Source: Spisula solida (taxonomy: Eukaryota; Mollusca; Bivalvia; Venerida; Mactridae). Taken from it: DNA of 64,000 bases. This document shows, piece by piece, positions 13,851 through 26,697 of the stretch; the first letter of the stretch is position 1, and each line of letters opens with the position of its first letter. A program made the translations under genes and the position numbers. The notes beneath the pieces were generated by a model. That model was not told where the DNA came from. It did not search any database and worked only from the letters and a program-made list of their open reading frames with translations. The DNA lies in assembly GCA_947247005.1 (NCBI GenBank), contig OX365962.1, positions 3,631,201-3,695,200 of the forward strand. Reading direction: 5' to 3'.

Positions 13851-14787
13851 AGATAGATATCAAAAACTGACTTTATATGGTACTCAACAATGCACGGGAC
13901 TGTCCTTCTTGCTCTATGTAATATGTAACATATCCTTGCTTAGCTCTATAGAGAAGCAATCACTGTAAGCTATGTATGACATACATTGGTACCCCAATGC
14001 TGCTGTAAACAATGATTGATTCTAAATTACTTGTAAAGTCTTCCCTTGTTAATAAATGCCTGACAGAATCATTCCTGAATTCACTTAATACTTAATACTG
14101 CTGTAAATCTAAAGAGTATCAAACAAGGTATGGCGTAACTATTCCTTGCTTCATTTGGTCACATACATGGTCTGAAACAGCCATTCCTGGCTTTATATGG
14201 TACCCACCACAGTTTGCAACTACTCGTTATTGCTCTGTGGGTGTATATCCTAGGGTAGTGCCATTGCTATGTATGACCCACTAGTACTCGACCAGACAAA
14301 CAATTCTATAAATAGCCGTTGCCTACAATAACGCCAGGGTGTGACCGTATGGGTTACCTTATACTGTACTGCTGGAAACAGATATGCCTGGATATATGGG
14401 GACGTTCTGACTTTACATGACTGAGTTATCCCTTGTTTTATAGGGACTGCCATTGCCATTCTAGACTATTAGGATATTAAGCACTGCATAGGAGAGCCAT
14501 ATTGTACTATATATGATACCTAACATTGATATGTAAGGTATTCCTGGTTCTACATGTATGAGGGTGACAATACACTACCTGGTATACAAGTTGTCTTCCA
14601 AATTGTTTATGATACAAACTACTGTCTAGTACTGTTATTGGTTTAACCAACTCAAAACATGTATATATTTATTTCATCCCAAATAGTCACATGTTGCACA
14701 AAAGCCTATCTTAGGATGTTTGATATCTAAACTGCAGGGTTATTTATAGTTTTATACCATTTACATTGACATATTTAATCACCAAAT
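13851..14787. other. No gene; degenerate short repeats
   Basis: Loosely repeated motifs such as TTTATATGGTACCCA, CTATGTATGACATAC and ATTCCTGGCTTTA recur without a fixed period. No gene seen. Confidence 0.4.
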
Positions 14788-14792
14788 AAAAT

Positions 14793-17700
14793 CACACCGT
14801 ACAACCCGCTGTGTGTAAGGCAGTTCTGTATGTTGAAGGCAGAGACACACGCGTTTTGCGCCACTAGAGTGGGGTAAGTATTTGTTATTTTATATGTGCT
14901 TTTCGTTGCTTTTGAGAGTGATCACTTACATATATCGATGACGTGATGAATGAACAATAAGTATATACAATTTATGTGCCCACAAATGCCATATTAATCG
15001 AGTTAACAGGTTTTAGGTATGCGATGTTTGCCAAAATTTCGAAACTTTTGCCTTTGACATAACATTCTCAACTTAATTCGTGGTTTGGAACAATTCTAAA
15101 ACATTGAATACAAACTTCAATCCTTCCTCAATATATCTGTCGTTTCCGTTTTGGAAAATGTACATTTTCTATGAAGATACAGAGGTTTAAATTGAACGAG
15201 GTACAAATAAATGCTAACGAAATAGGCAGTTCTGTTTTTCGAATGATAACGACAAAGGCAGAGCGTTGAATATTAATGCTAACGCAAAGGCAGAGATAAG
15301 AGACTTATGCTAACGACTAAGGCAGAAATTATAATTACTTGACAGGGCCATAAAACTCCTTTGTACGATTTATATGTTATAAATATAACCCACATTCATG
15401 TTAGGCTGTATTGCACTGCCAATTTAACCAAGAATAACGAGTGTTTAGTGGTTATTTTCATCAAGTTGATTAACGGCATATATTATATACCTGGTGATCG
15501 CTGACGCCGGCAATTATCGGTTGCGAGTGGCCCTTTATGTCTGTAAATGACGAACTGGTGTGTTGGGGGGTGGGGGGCAATAAGCACTCCATTTATTATC
15601 ATGAAGTTGAGAAACGAATAGTTTTTAGCATTCTATAGAATATGTAAGGTCGAAACGCAGCAATTCAAATTACTTGACAGGGAACTTAATTCATTGTTTT
15701 GTTTGTACAAAAATGTATGTTATTTGTATGTTACAAATTTTATTTGACTATTTTTCGTGAATAACTCACACGACGAACATTAGACATAATGTCGTAAAAC
15801 ATTGTAATGCCCGATACATTACTATACATGTGCAGTCGAACATATGATCTTGGTATTAATCTTCTAAGCATTCAATGTTGATTAACATTACCTGTATTTT
15901 ATAAATAAAACAGTTAGGTTATTTAAACAGTCATAGAGTATACGGTATTACATCTATTTATGGGCTGCTTAAAACAGTTCGGCAATACGTGCTCATGTAG
16001 CATCACGTATATCATGTAACATATTATTACATGCTAAGTTGTTTGGTCTTCTAAATGTATTCTAAATATTATAACTACATGGTTATCATTGCAAGCTGTG
16101 CTATATATTATATCTTACCCTTTTTACTAATTCACATTTATATATATACACTAATTCAGAATTTGTAAGGTGTGTACTGGGATACCCTCGACCCAGGCAC
16201 ACCTATTGACGAGGATAATAAACAATCACTCAACCTCAAAAAATAAAAACGACGAAGTTTAAGCTTACCATTATTTCATAATAGGCAAATATTTCTTAAT
16301 ACAATTGTACAACCATTTTAAAGTGATTAAAACGACGATATGTAGTGTCATATCACGGTTTTCTTTTGTTATATTTACAATTAGCAAAGATCGGATTTCT
16401 GATTGTTTTGCTGCTGTTTAGAAGCACGAACAAAAGAGGTTTAATCTAAATAGACAATTCAGCTTACATGATATATTAAGATCGGGAGAAGCCAATTAAA
16501 GTTTCGTCTGAAGACACAACATATGTTGAACTTCTTTTTATTGCAATATCTTAATTATAGTACATGTTTTTAGTATATATGTCCAATTTGCACGTCAATT
16601 GTGGTTAATACGAAAAGAAACGAAATGATCATACGTATCCGAGGTGGATTTAAATGTAAAAAAAAGTTGTTTGGACTTAATGACATCATCTTACGTCTTC
16701 CGGACCACAGATAATTATGCAACCAGGCCTAGCATAATACCAATAAGACGAGACGCAAGTACGCGTAAATTCTTTATGTACATGTATAATTAGATTTACG
16801 ATGTACAAATGTAGTTGTTATCAATAACATTTCATATAAAATCAAAGCGCTGAAAGGCATCAGTTGTTCGAATGAATACCATTCTGATCACCTCGGCCTG
16901 TATGCATTGAATTATTTACCGGAGACAAACGGAAATGTCCGAGCTTTCATGATTGGAATGAATGAATGCAGGAAGTACAAGTCAAATAGTTTTCTGCGGC
17001 CAAATAATTTCTAGTATTGTTCAGCAGTTTGGATGCTGATCGAATTTATTCCGGTTTATGTTAAATGTATTAGTCCAAATGATCCAGTTACGTGTAACAT
17101 CGGATACTACCGTCTGATTAATCTAACCTAATCAGCTACGTGTATGTGTAACAATTTATATAGAGTGATGCTCGGAGTTATGGATATTCCGCGTACCGCT
17201 CGTTGAGAGTAGCTAGATTGATTACGCATGGAACTATGACCTCGATATAATTAGAAATACTGGGTCTGTACCACAGTATATGATTACGTAACAGTTTATG
17301 CCGACGAAAAAGGTACGAAAGGCAGTTATCAGAAGTGGTAATTGCTTTGTAAATACAAAGAAATACTGGAAATAGGTTTAAATTATTTATTGGGATATCC
17401 AACTGTCCTATAGATTTAGAAATATGAAATAGCTTTTGAGTATTTATATGCTGCAATTGATGGAACTATTTTGCATGACGGTTTACATCCGTGTCGGTAG
17501 TTATGCAATACCTGTTGACCGGTTTACTATTGCAAAGGTGGCGCTACCTAGCGGCGGTGTTAGAAGAAAAGTAGTTTCATCAACTAAAGTATAGTCGATT
17601 GTAGAAACGTGGGTATATAACTATAGTTGGTCGATTCTCGAACAACCAAAAAGTATCTATATTACATAAAGCAGTTAGAGTGACACGTAAAAATACAGTG

Positions 17701-18908
17701 TCGATGACTTACAGTTTATGTAAACTGCTGATAAACAAGTGCTGTATTTATACCTTACTGTCATAGATCTACATTTATTAAATATGTAAATGTACATGGA
17801 CATGCACTACGTTTAAGAGAACTAAAGCTCCAGCACGAATAAGATGTAAAGTACAACCTCATCGACAGAGCAACAACCTTTGATTTCCGGCCATTGTATG
17901 ACTTCAATGATTAGGAGACTATAAAATTCAACTCTTCTTCTTCTTCCGAATCATTTGCAGGGCCCACTCTGGGGCATTGACGCAACTTGTATGACTTATT
18001 GCGCCTCCCAAAAACTGCAAATTTCACCGTCATTTTGTTAACATTGTACTTATATTATCGATAGAATACTACGAAAACCACTCGTTTCTAAACTCTAAGA
18101 CAGTGCCCGGAGAGCGTAGGCCCCAAAAAGCCATGCACTCGTCATTAACAGGCATAAAATACCACTCACAACCGACAATTGCCAGCGTCAGCGATCATCA
18201 GGTATGTAATATATTCCGTTAATCAACTGGACGAAAATAACCACTAAACACTCGTCGTGCTCGTGATTCTTGGTGAAATGGACTTTGGAATACAGCCTAA
18301 CATGAACCTGGGTTATATTTATAACATACACATCGTACAAAGGGGTTTTATGACCCTGTCAAGTCAATAGAATTTCTGCCTTAGTCGTTAGCATAAGTCT
18401 CTTATCTCTGCCTCTGCGTTAGCATTAATATTTAACGTACTGCCTTTGTCGTTATCATTCGAAAAACAGAACTGCCTATTTCGTTAGCATTTATTTGTAC
18501 CTCGTTCAATTTAAACCTCTGTATCTTCACAGAAAATGTACATTTTCCAAAACGGAAACGACAGATATATTGAGGAAGGATTGAAGTTTGTATTCAATGT
18601 TTTAGAATTGTTCCAAACCACGAATTAAGTTGAGAATGTAATGTCAAAGACGAAAGTTTCGAAATTTTGGCAAACATCGCATACATAAAACCTGTTTACT
18701 CGATTAATATGGGAGTTGTGGGCACATAAATTGTATTTACTTATTGTTCATTCATCACGTCATCGACATATGAAAGTGATCACTCTCAAAAGCAACGCAA
18801 AGCACATATTAAATAACAAATACTTACCCCACTCTCGTGGCGCAAAACGCGTGTGTCTCTGCCTTCAACATACAGAACTGCCTTACATACAGCGGGTTGT
18901 ACGGTGTG
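14793..18908. mobile_element. 4.1-kb foldback element with 5-bp TSD
   Basis: Arms 14793 to about 15557 and about 18133 to 18908 are inverted copies (765-775 bp), starting CACACCGTACAACCCGCTGT. Both sides are flanked by AAAAT (14788-14792 and 18909-18913), a likely target duplication. The 2.6-kb loop has no transposase; the largest ORF is 92 codons and featureless. The arm carries repeated GCTAACG..AAGGCAG motifs. Confidence 0.9.
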
Positions 18909-18913
18909 AAAAT

Positions 18914-20866
18914 GGTCGATGTCATTGTGAATAGTCTACCGATTCCAAAATCAATGAAAGGGTTAGGTCAATTTTGCGGGGTTTTGGCCCGGACTATGAA
19001 ATTTGGACTGGTTATGAGTTGTAATATTGGCCGCCATCTTGGTTTCCATGGTAACTGACTTTATTTCAGCTATCCACCCTCTCTAGCATTAAACTTCAAA
19101 CACCTGCCTACATAAATAAACAAAAACAACACATGATTTGAAGAAATACTCCTCGCTGAAGCAAAAGAAACCAAAGCTATTGCACTTTTAACAACATAAA
19201 AATGTGACTGGAACAATTGTCTTGAACTTATACCTTGTAATGACCTTCACCTTCGTGACCTTTGTCAACATATCAATTTGAATGCTGAGCTAGGTATCAT
19301 TGTGTAATAAGGTTGCACATACAATAGTATGTATGCACATTTTGCACTTTTACACTTGGTGAAGCAAATGCAATGCATATAGTTTTTTCATGATAATCAA
19401 AATATATGGACAATTTCAATTGGGGTGGGGTTAAGAAATTCCCCCTTATTTCATTATTATTCGCCATGTCAACACGAAATAAATTTTATTGTAAGTGCAA
19501 CTGATGACAGGCGATGTTGAAATAAATTAAGAAAGTATATGGCCAAAATTGCGCATATGAATGACAACTATTTGGGGTAAAAACACATTTTTACCCATTT
19601 TTAGGTATTTTGACCTCTAAATGACCTTGACATTAAATTACCTTGACCCTCATATCATTTCCGAGCTCTATACCGGTACTTTAAATATTACACATAATAA
19701 AATTGATATGTGTTTATACATACTAGTTAGAAAGGTTAGATTAAGACAGTGTGTACTAAAAATTGGCGGAAATGTTGACGCCATCATGGTTTCCATGGTA
19801 ACCTACATGATCTCAGATGTCCACCCTCGCTAAAATTAAACTTCAAGCATCCCTCTATAAGAATAAATCAAGAAACGCTCTTGACCTTTTTTCACACTAA
19901 AATGTCCAGATGCTAGACTATACGGGTCGTGTGTAAGTGACCTTTCAATCATCCAATCAAAACGCAACTTTCACTAATCTGAAAGTGTACAGGTGGCAGC
20001 TGGTGGCTAGCCTTGCTCAAGCTTTTATGTTTGTAAATATGTTCTTGTGCATAGTATTTTAATATCACTGGTGACACTATATTCTCTTGCAATTTTCTGT
20101 AACTTTTATTTATTTCTTGATTTCTACTGAACATAGAAAGGATTTAGCTCAAGAAAGATCATTATTTCTTTGGATGTTTTCACAGCAAGAGCTATCTCCT
20201 TTATATTCCGGCCATCAAAATGTAATTGCACGTACCAGTTTAACTGTAACATACTGTCTTTTTATCTTTTACACTTTTACATTTTTTAAACTTGTAACAT
20301 ACTTAATTCCTTTAACAATTGTTTGCTCTGACAGCGCCACCCTGTAAAAGTTGGATGTTTGATGCAGATGAATTTAGGTCTTAGCAAAATTAATCACTAG
20401 AACTCGGGTGCCAGTCTAACTAGTGGCTACAAACTGACTGACTCACTGCGTGGGAGAGAGGTCATTTAAACATGACCTGCTACAGAATGTAGTCAGATCT
20501 ATTTACGTGTTAGTTTTTCAATATGGACAAAAAACCCTGTGAAAATTTAAATTAATTATTCTACGGCGCCTGAAGGCGGCGTAGTACTGGAAAGCCTTTT
20601 TCTAAATGACCATGCACCAAACACAACTTTTTGCACCAATCATCACCATACTGTACGAAATATCCCGAAAAACAACTCACCATACTGTCCGAAATATCCC
20701 GATTAAATTACGGATTTCTGCGGGGCTATTTGCGGGCCTATATGATTATCCGAAATATACGTTATTTTTTGTTTTACGGCGCGTGAATACCACCCGTTTT
20801 CTTACGGAAACTGATAATTATCATTCTAAGTGACCATGCACTTATCGCAAACTTCTTGCCCTGACA
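18914..20866. other. No gene; diverged 745-bp-spaced direct repeat
   Basis: 19015-19125 and 19760-19870 are diverged direct copies sharing GGTTTCCATGGTAAC, TCCACCCTC.CTA and AATTAAACTTCAA. TGACCTTGACCT-type motifs are scattered here. No coding signal. Confidence 0.55.
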
Positions 20867-20869
20867 ATA

Positions 20870-23488
20870 GGGTGTTTCATTTTTTGAACTTTTTCTTTGA
20901 TTGCCTAGATAATTAAACCAACTGTTCTCTAGTATAAACAATATTCCCAGACCAAATTTCAGCTCAATATATCAATGTCTTGATCCCCCCTACCGTGTTG
21001 AAATTTTGACCCAAAGACTGCATGTAGACATTTTTCACTCCATCTAGGTTTCTTTTATAGCTAATTCCACCAATATCATATTGTTGTAATTGTGTAAGAT
21101 GAATGGATTGAGGTTGTTTAAACCCATTTATGTCTATATTTTACAATAGAATGGTCCAAATTATATACTGGATCAGTTCATTTTATAGCAAAAAGTGGTG
21201 ATTTTCTGAAAATTAGAGAAAATTTGAAATTTTTGAAGTTTTTCCCTTAGCAAACATTCCAGGTCCAAATCACCCTTCTCTTATAAAAAGTCATCTAATT
21301 CTGGTCAGAACTGTCATGCTTTTGAATACTTTGTGATGAACTAATTTGATTTATCTTAAAACTTGGACGGCAATGATGCACTCATGCTTTCTATAACTGT
21401 TATTATAAATGATAATAAAAATGGACAGGGAGGATAGATTGAGTGATGAGTTGAGTGACAGGCACATAAATGCGACTTTCTATTCATACAGCATCATGAC
21501 AGTACCACCTACATATATGGACAGCGACCAAAGAGAAAATCCCAAAGCCAGTGCTTACAGAATATTTGACCCAAGCGTCAAGCTAGTGCATTCAACGAAT
21601 TATAACATGTTTCTCATACAACCTTCAAGGACCCGAATCTTCACATTTCCTTGGTTTTCCAAGAATTATTTATGATAAACTCCACTTATTTCAATATTTA
21701 GGTCATCGTTGGTTCCATGCTCTGTAGCCACAAAGCATGCATTCGGGCTGAGTGTTTCATTTGGGAAACTCTGTATTTTCCATTTCAAGTCAGTCAATTT
21801 AGACATTCTGATTATATTGGTCCACAACTTGTATATTTGATATTTGTAAAACTGTAAAGGAGACATCTAGAGTTACTGATAAGGTGTGATTTGAGAAAAT
21901 CATTGGATTGTATCTATGCTTAACATGTCCAACAGAGTCTGAGCAATTTAAAAAAGGTTCTCTCAGGTACATGTTCACCCATTAGAATAGGCCTGAATGT
22001 TTCTCCCCCTCTCACCAGCAAGACTCAAGAGCCTAGATACAAGTGACATTTAAGCGCCCCATCTACCTCAAATTGACGTTGAAACCACCAACCACCGATA
22101 ACTATGCGAACTTATTTTAAAACAAGTACCTTGGTGACCGCTTGCTTAAGATACCGATCTGTGGCACTTTGGGGTCCATTGGAATTAAAGCTCCTAGTGT
22201 GTTACACTCTGTCAGATTGTTATTGAGGCTTGCTATGCTGCCCAATATAGCAATCATGAGCCCTCTCACACCAAACTAGAAATAATGCAATAAAGTTCTC
22301 TTTCCATGGACATGGTTCCTTCAAGCCAGTATGTATGCAATTCCGCCATGATTGGGCTTCGAGTTATGGGACCTGATGGATACACACCCGTTGATGCTCC
22401 AATCGCACGCATAACTTTCCTTTTAAGACACCCTTGATCTTCCTCTTCTTGCTTTTCAAGTCTGTGGCACCCGATGTCAAGGAAGTTATGGCTCTTAACT
22501 TAAAAGTCACAGAGGCCTCAAACTTACAAAATCTGACTTTCTGACTGGTATCATAGCAGCGAATCATCCAATGGATCTGCTTATTGGACCCGAGTTGTGG
22601 TCTCTCTTTTACGTTATGGTAATAAATGATGCCCAGGTCACAATGTTCCTGATCAGTGGAGAATATTCGAAAGCACAACAATGCGAGGTCTTGTGACAAA
22701 CCTTAAAATGACGAATGATGTTGCTGAAAGGGGAGTGATTGATAAACAGTATATATCGTCTTGAAGTTCCAACATTAAGACATAACTTGTAAATACAACA
22801 AAAATATTCGTGAATTGGATTAAATTATTTATCTTAGTTACTAGTAATAATATATGCTAAAAGAATGCACATTGATCCTGGGGACAAACATTCAGCTTTC
22901 ACAAAAAATTGAAAAGTCTACCGGCGACTTATGAAAGGGTATGTACAGTATTGACAAAAATCTCGACTTTTTAGCCAACCCTACGACTTATGGCCGATTA
23001 TTTACGGTACATGTATATAGTTAATTTTGTTTAATTATAGAGTCATGTAAAATCACATTAGTATATTATAAAGTGTTTTAAAACATAGCAGTTCTCAATT
23101 TCGGCCCTTAAAGTTTGTAAATTGAGAATATTCGATAATTTCAAATTTTCTCTAATTTTCAGAAAAACACCCCTTTTTGCTATGAAATGAACTGCTCCAG
23201 TATATAATTTGGATCCTTATATTATAAAATATGGACATAAATGGGTTCAAACAACCACAAATCATTAATCTTACACAAATACAACAAAAGAATGTTGGTG
23301 GCATTGGCTATTAAAGAAACCTTTTCGGAGTAAAAATGTCTTTGGGTCAAAATTTCAACTCGGTAGGGGGGGATCAAGACATTTTTGGATTGAGCTGAAA
23401 TTTGGTCTGTGAATGTTGTTTATACTAGAGAACAGTTGGTTTAGTTATCTAGGTGATCAGAGAAAAAGTTCAAAAAATGAAACACCCT
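20870..23488. mobile_element. Inverted-repeat element, arms about 360 bp
   Basis: 20870-21232 (GGGTGTTTCATTTTTTGAAC inward to TTAGAGAAAATTTGAAATT) is the reverse complement of 23137-23488. The loop of 1.9 kb has only short ORFs. Target duplication not clear. Confidence 0.82.
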
Positions 23489-23763
23489 ACCTGACAATCA
23501 CGATACACTCCGAAATATCCCGAAAAATGATCGGTATCACTAACACTAAATACCAACAGGAACTCTATTCGCGAGTAGCTATACCCCAAAAAAATCATGT
23601 GTAAACTGCGGACCTCTGCTGACCTATTTGCTGGTCTATATATAGGCCTGTTAAATCACATGCAATGCTGTAATAACATTCGTTATTATTAATCATTTGT
23701 TTTCTCATCGAAATAGGTTATTTTAAATGATTTAGGAATTTGTTTTTGTGAATAATCAATATA

Positions 23764-24480
23764 CAGGGCTCTTCAATAGAACGGCGTCCGGGACATCCTT
23801 AAATCGATTCCCGAAAACTGATTATGCGCAAGAATTTAGTCCCGTCAACTCTTAATTTCAATTGACAGCAAAATTGTAAAAGTGACCAAAACATTCGCAT
23901 TACCATCTACATCCGAATATTTTACTCTGTATACCGACGTTTTCCGGACATCGAAATAAACTACATGAACAGTATATCCACGAGTCAGTTAATCCGTGTC
24001 AGTTAGCAGTAATTAAGCGTCACAGGAGGTTTAATGCGTGTAAAAACAAAAAACATACTTCGGCTAACCTCCGCCTCTCTAATTTGATTGCACCAAACTC
24101 GGTACTGAAAGTTGCAACCGCGCTTGTTTCTGTATTGACAAGTATCATTGTATTTAGTTTCTAACAAAATATATCACAGTAGCCCAACAAACTAAGTTTG
24201 CAACTTTGTAAAGCAGACGATCTGTATTTAGCGCGCAGTTCTAATATCTCGAGCTCACAACTTCAAAAGCGGTAAGCGGTGTCTCGAAACTAGCGCGACG
24301 ACTTTGGTGTGCCAGATTCGATTCGATATGTGCGTGTTTTAAATTCAAGTATTAAAATTGATACAATATTATTAATGCAGCGGACTTTTCCACTGACTGG
24401 ACCCGCCCGCACCTACGCACCTATCATCAACATTAAATGGGCATGGATATATAAATAAATAAAACAAATATTTCCAGGCG
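23764..24480. mobile_element. Partial copy of the CAGGGCTC element
   Basis: Starts ACAGGGCTCTTCAAT. Bases about 23936-24090 are the reverse complement of about 62625-62760 in the complete element (GACACGGAT, TAATTAAGCGTCA, CTCCGCCTCTCTAATTTGAT). The other end was not located. Confidence 0.65.
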
Positions 24481-24486
24481 CGTTGC

Positions 24487-24500
24487 GGGGGGGGGGGGCG
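24487..24500. repeat. Poly-G run
   Basis: A run of about 13-14 G between GTTGC and CGAGGTCC, within 450 bp upstream of the TRIM-like ATG. Length may be unreliable in assembly. Confidence 0.8.
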
Positions 24501-24869
24501 AGGTCCAGACCCAAGTGTCTGTGGACTTTTCAGGCGTTGCAGATAAAATTTGGCTAAGCTATTTTAAACAAATCATATGATTCATCCTAGTATTCAACTG
24601 CCTGATACAATTTTCCTCCGTACAAACATTTAACTTGTATGTTATTTATGCAACTGTGTCTTTCCGTAATCGATGTTTGAAAATGGTTTCCACTTAAGTC
24701 TGTGTATTTTCAAAATTGTGATATCTTTTTGAAGCTTGTATAGTCATTAAAAACTTAATGTAACTGTAATTTAATTTATTACATAGGCCTAAAAATATTA
24801 GCATGGGTCTTAACTTTTGACTTTGTAACTATCACAAGAACACTACTTACAGTTCGTTTTGTTTGTTTC

Positions 24870-24871
24870 AG
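24870..24871 (+). promoter_or_regulatory. Probable 3' splice site in the 5' UTR of the TRIM-like gene
   Basis: The stretch CGTTTTGTTTGTTTCAG ends 61 nt before the ATG. The long pyrimidine tract suggests a non-coding first exon upstream, as is common in such single-coding-exon TRIM genes. The donor exon was not identified. Confidence 0.6.
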
Positions 24872-24932
24872 GTTAATATTGAAAGTATACAAGCCGTGTT
24901 TGGAGAGACTTATTAGACAACCTTTTGTCAAG

Positions 24933-26519
24933 ATGGGAGCTGGTACTTCCGTTAGTAACAGCAACATAACAACAATTGCTACCCGACATCCAGCAGTTTC
25001 GAGTAATACCTCATCAGTACTCCTAAGCTCGGATGAGGTTTCAACAAGTATATTAGTCCAGGTCCAGGAAGGTACACGTTTAACCAAAACTAAGAACTCA
25101 TCCACTGAAATCTGCTGTGATTTGTGTCGCACGTCACGTGACTACATGCAAGCTGTGGCATATTGCTCAGATTGTTGTGAATATTATTGTAACACGTGTT
25201 ACCGCGGACATTCTAGGAGCAAGGCGTCAAAAGATCACACTCTTTTGGACTATTCCAACATATATTGCGACCCTTGTCATACAACTAGTGATAACATTCA
25301 GGCAGAAGGCTATTGTGCGGAATGTAATGAATATTATTGCCAATCATGTTACCGCACTCATTCTAGGATGAAAGCAACAATGGACCATAATCTAATGGAC
25401 AAATCGACAATGCCTATAACGTTTAAAATACCAAAGTCAGTGCCTACACAAATTAAAACACCCGCGCCAGTGTCCACACAAATATTAACACCCGCGCCAG
25501 TGTCTACACAAATTAAAACACCCGCGCCAGTGTCCACACAAATTAAAACACCCGCGCCAGTGTCCACACAAATTAAAACACCCGCGCCAATGCCTACACA
25601 AATTAAAACACCCGCGATAGTGCCTTCACAATTTAAAACACCCGCTCAAGCATCCAACACATCCACGAATATTCACAAGCAACCGGCCGCTGTTCAATTT
25701 CAAGATACATTTCACTTCCACTGCGATATAAACATAAAACACACTGATGAGAAAACTGATTGTTTTATTACTGGAATCAGGGCAATATCTGACAATGAAC
25801 TTGTTATCGTTGATCAGAATAACAAATCAGTCAAACTGTTGGACATCGATCAGAATATTATAAAATATATATTATGTTTTGATACGCTACCCTTCAGTAT
25901 TACAACTATACCTCACGGAGAAGTGGCGATCACTTTCGCTGATGAAGATCGTATCCGGATACTATCAACAGTTGGTGGACTTTCTGTGAAACGATCAATT
26001 AAACTGAGTGGTTGGTTTATAGCTGTTCAATATTATAATAATAAGTTATATGTTTCTTTTCAATCACCAGTTAAATTTCAGATTATAAGTTTATCAGGTG
26101 GAGTAATGGAAACTATACAACCGGACGATCAAGTGTTACATCATTGTACACTGCCTCGTTATATCACCGTTCATCCTGATGAGAGTAAGATGTACATCAG
26201 TGATTGGGAGAATGATGTCGTGTTGTGTATGGATATGGCTGGTACAATGTTAGTAGTGTACAAGGATGCAGGACTTGAGCGTCCATATGATATTATCTTC
26301 ACTCCACCTGGTTCAATATATTTATGTAACCAAGAACACGATATCATTTACAAGATGGCGGATGACCTGAGTGAGGCCAGTGTTGTACTTGGTCCTCAGG
26401 ATGGGTTGGTGTTCCCTACTGCAATATGTTTCTCTCCTGGTAGGAAATCGTTATATATCAGTAGCGGAACTGAATATCCAAAGTTCGGCAATATGATCAA
26501 GCAGTACAAGTATAGTTAA
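24933..26519 (+). CDS. TRIM-like protein: two B-boxes, repeat tract, NHL-like propeller
   Basis: 528-residue protein on one exon. Residues 1-60 are Ser/Thr-rich. Two consecutive B-box zinc fingers follow, about 61-106 (CCDLC...YCSDCCEYYCNTCYRGH) and 111-152 (YCDPC...YCAECNEYYCQSCYRTH). Residues about 170-240 are seven copies of a ten-residue P-V-S-T-Q-I-K-T-P-A repeat. Residues about 265-528 are a beta-propeller of NHL type with ITVHPDESKMYISDW, GLERPYDIIFTPPGSIYL and FPTAICFSPGRKSLYIS blades. There is no RING, so no intrinsic E3 ligase is predicted; bivalves have many such genes, often linked to innate immunity (family knowledge, function here unproven). The ATG at 24933 has a good context (AAGATGG). 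An upstream in-frame TTG is not a credible animal start. MGAGTS fits the N-myristoylation pattern. Confidence 0.9.
   Translation: MGAGTSVSNSNITTIATRHPAVSSNTSSVLLSSDEVSTSILVQVQEGTRLTKTKNSSTEICCDLCRTSRDYMQAVAYCSDCCEYYCNTCYRGHSRSKASKDHTLLDYSNIYCDPCHTTSDNIQAEGYCAECNEYYCQSCYRTHSRMKATMDHNLMDKSTMPITFKIPKSVPTQIKTPAPVSTQILTPAPVSTQIKTPAPVSTQIKTPAPVSTQIKTPAPMPTQIKTPAIVPSQFKTPAQASNTSTNIHKQPAAVQFQDTFHFHCDINIKHTDEKTDCFITGIRAISDNELVIVDQNNKSVKLLDIDQNIIKYILCFDTLPFSITTIPHGEVAITFADEDRIRILSTVGGLSVKRSIKLSGWFIAVQYYNNKLYVSFQSPVKFQIISLSGGVMETIQPDDQVLHHCTLPRYITVHPDESKMYISDWENDVVLCMDMAGTMLVVYKDAGLERPYDIIFTPPGSIYLCNQEHDIIYKMADDLSEASVVLGPQDGLVFPTAICFSPGRKSLYISSGTEYPKFGNMIKQYKYS
25437..25647 (+). repeat. 30-bp coding tandem repeat in the TRIM-like gene
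   Basis: Seven tandem copies of a 30-bp unit encode the decapeptide PVSTQIKTPA with few changes (ILT, PMPT, IVPS, QFK at the edges). The central copies are nearly identical at DNA level, so the tract is young or kept uniform and copy number probably varies between alleles. Confidence 0.92.
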
Positions 26520-26697
26520 ATCTTACTCTACCAGACAGATACTTAGTATACAATACACGGACGTATCTTACGTTATTAATTAAGTATAACTATGTAAGTT
26601 GTAACATCAATCCTACCTCTAACTATCCACAATATACATGTACTGAGTCGTTATCAATAATGTATTAATCAATGTATTTTTATAAAAACACGAGATA

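Noticed and set aside
24879..24932. Upstream start extending the TRIM-like protein by 18 residues
   Set aside because: The first codon is TTG, it lies only 8 nt after a strong splice acceptor, and an ATG in good context follows at 24933.
24779..25132. 117-codon minus-strand ORF over the TRIM-like gene
   Set aside because: Shadow of the coding strand in the B-box region; no features of its own.
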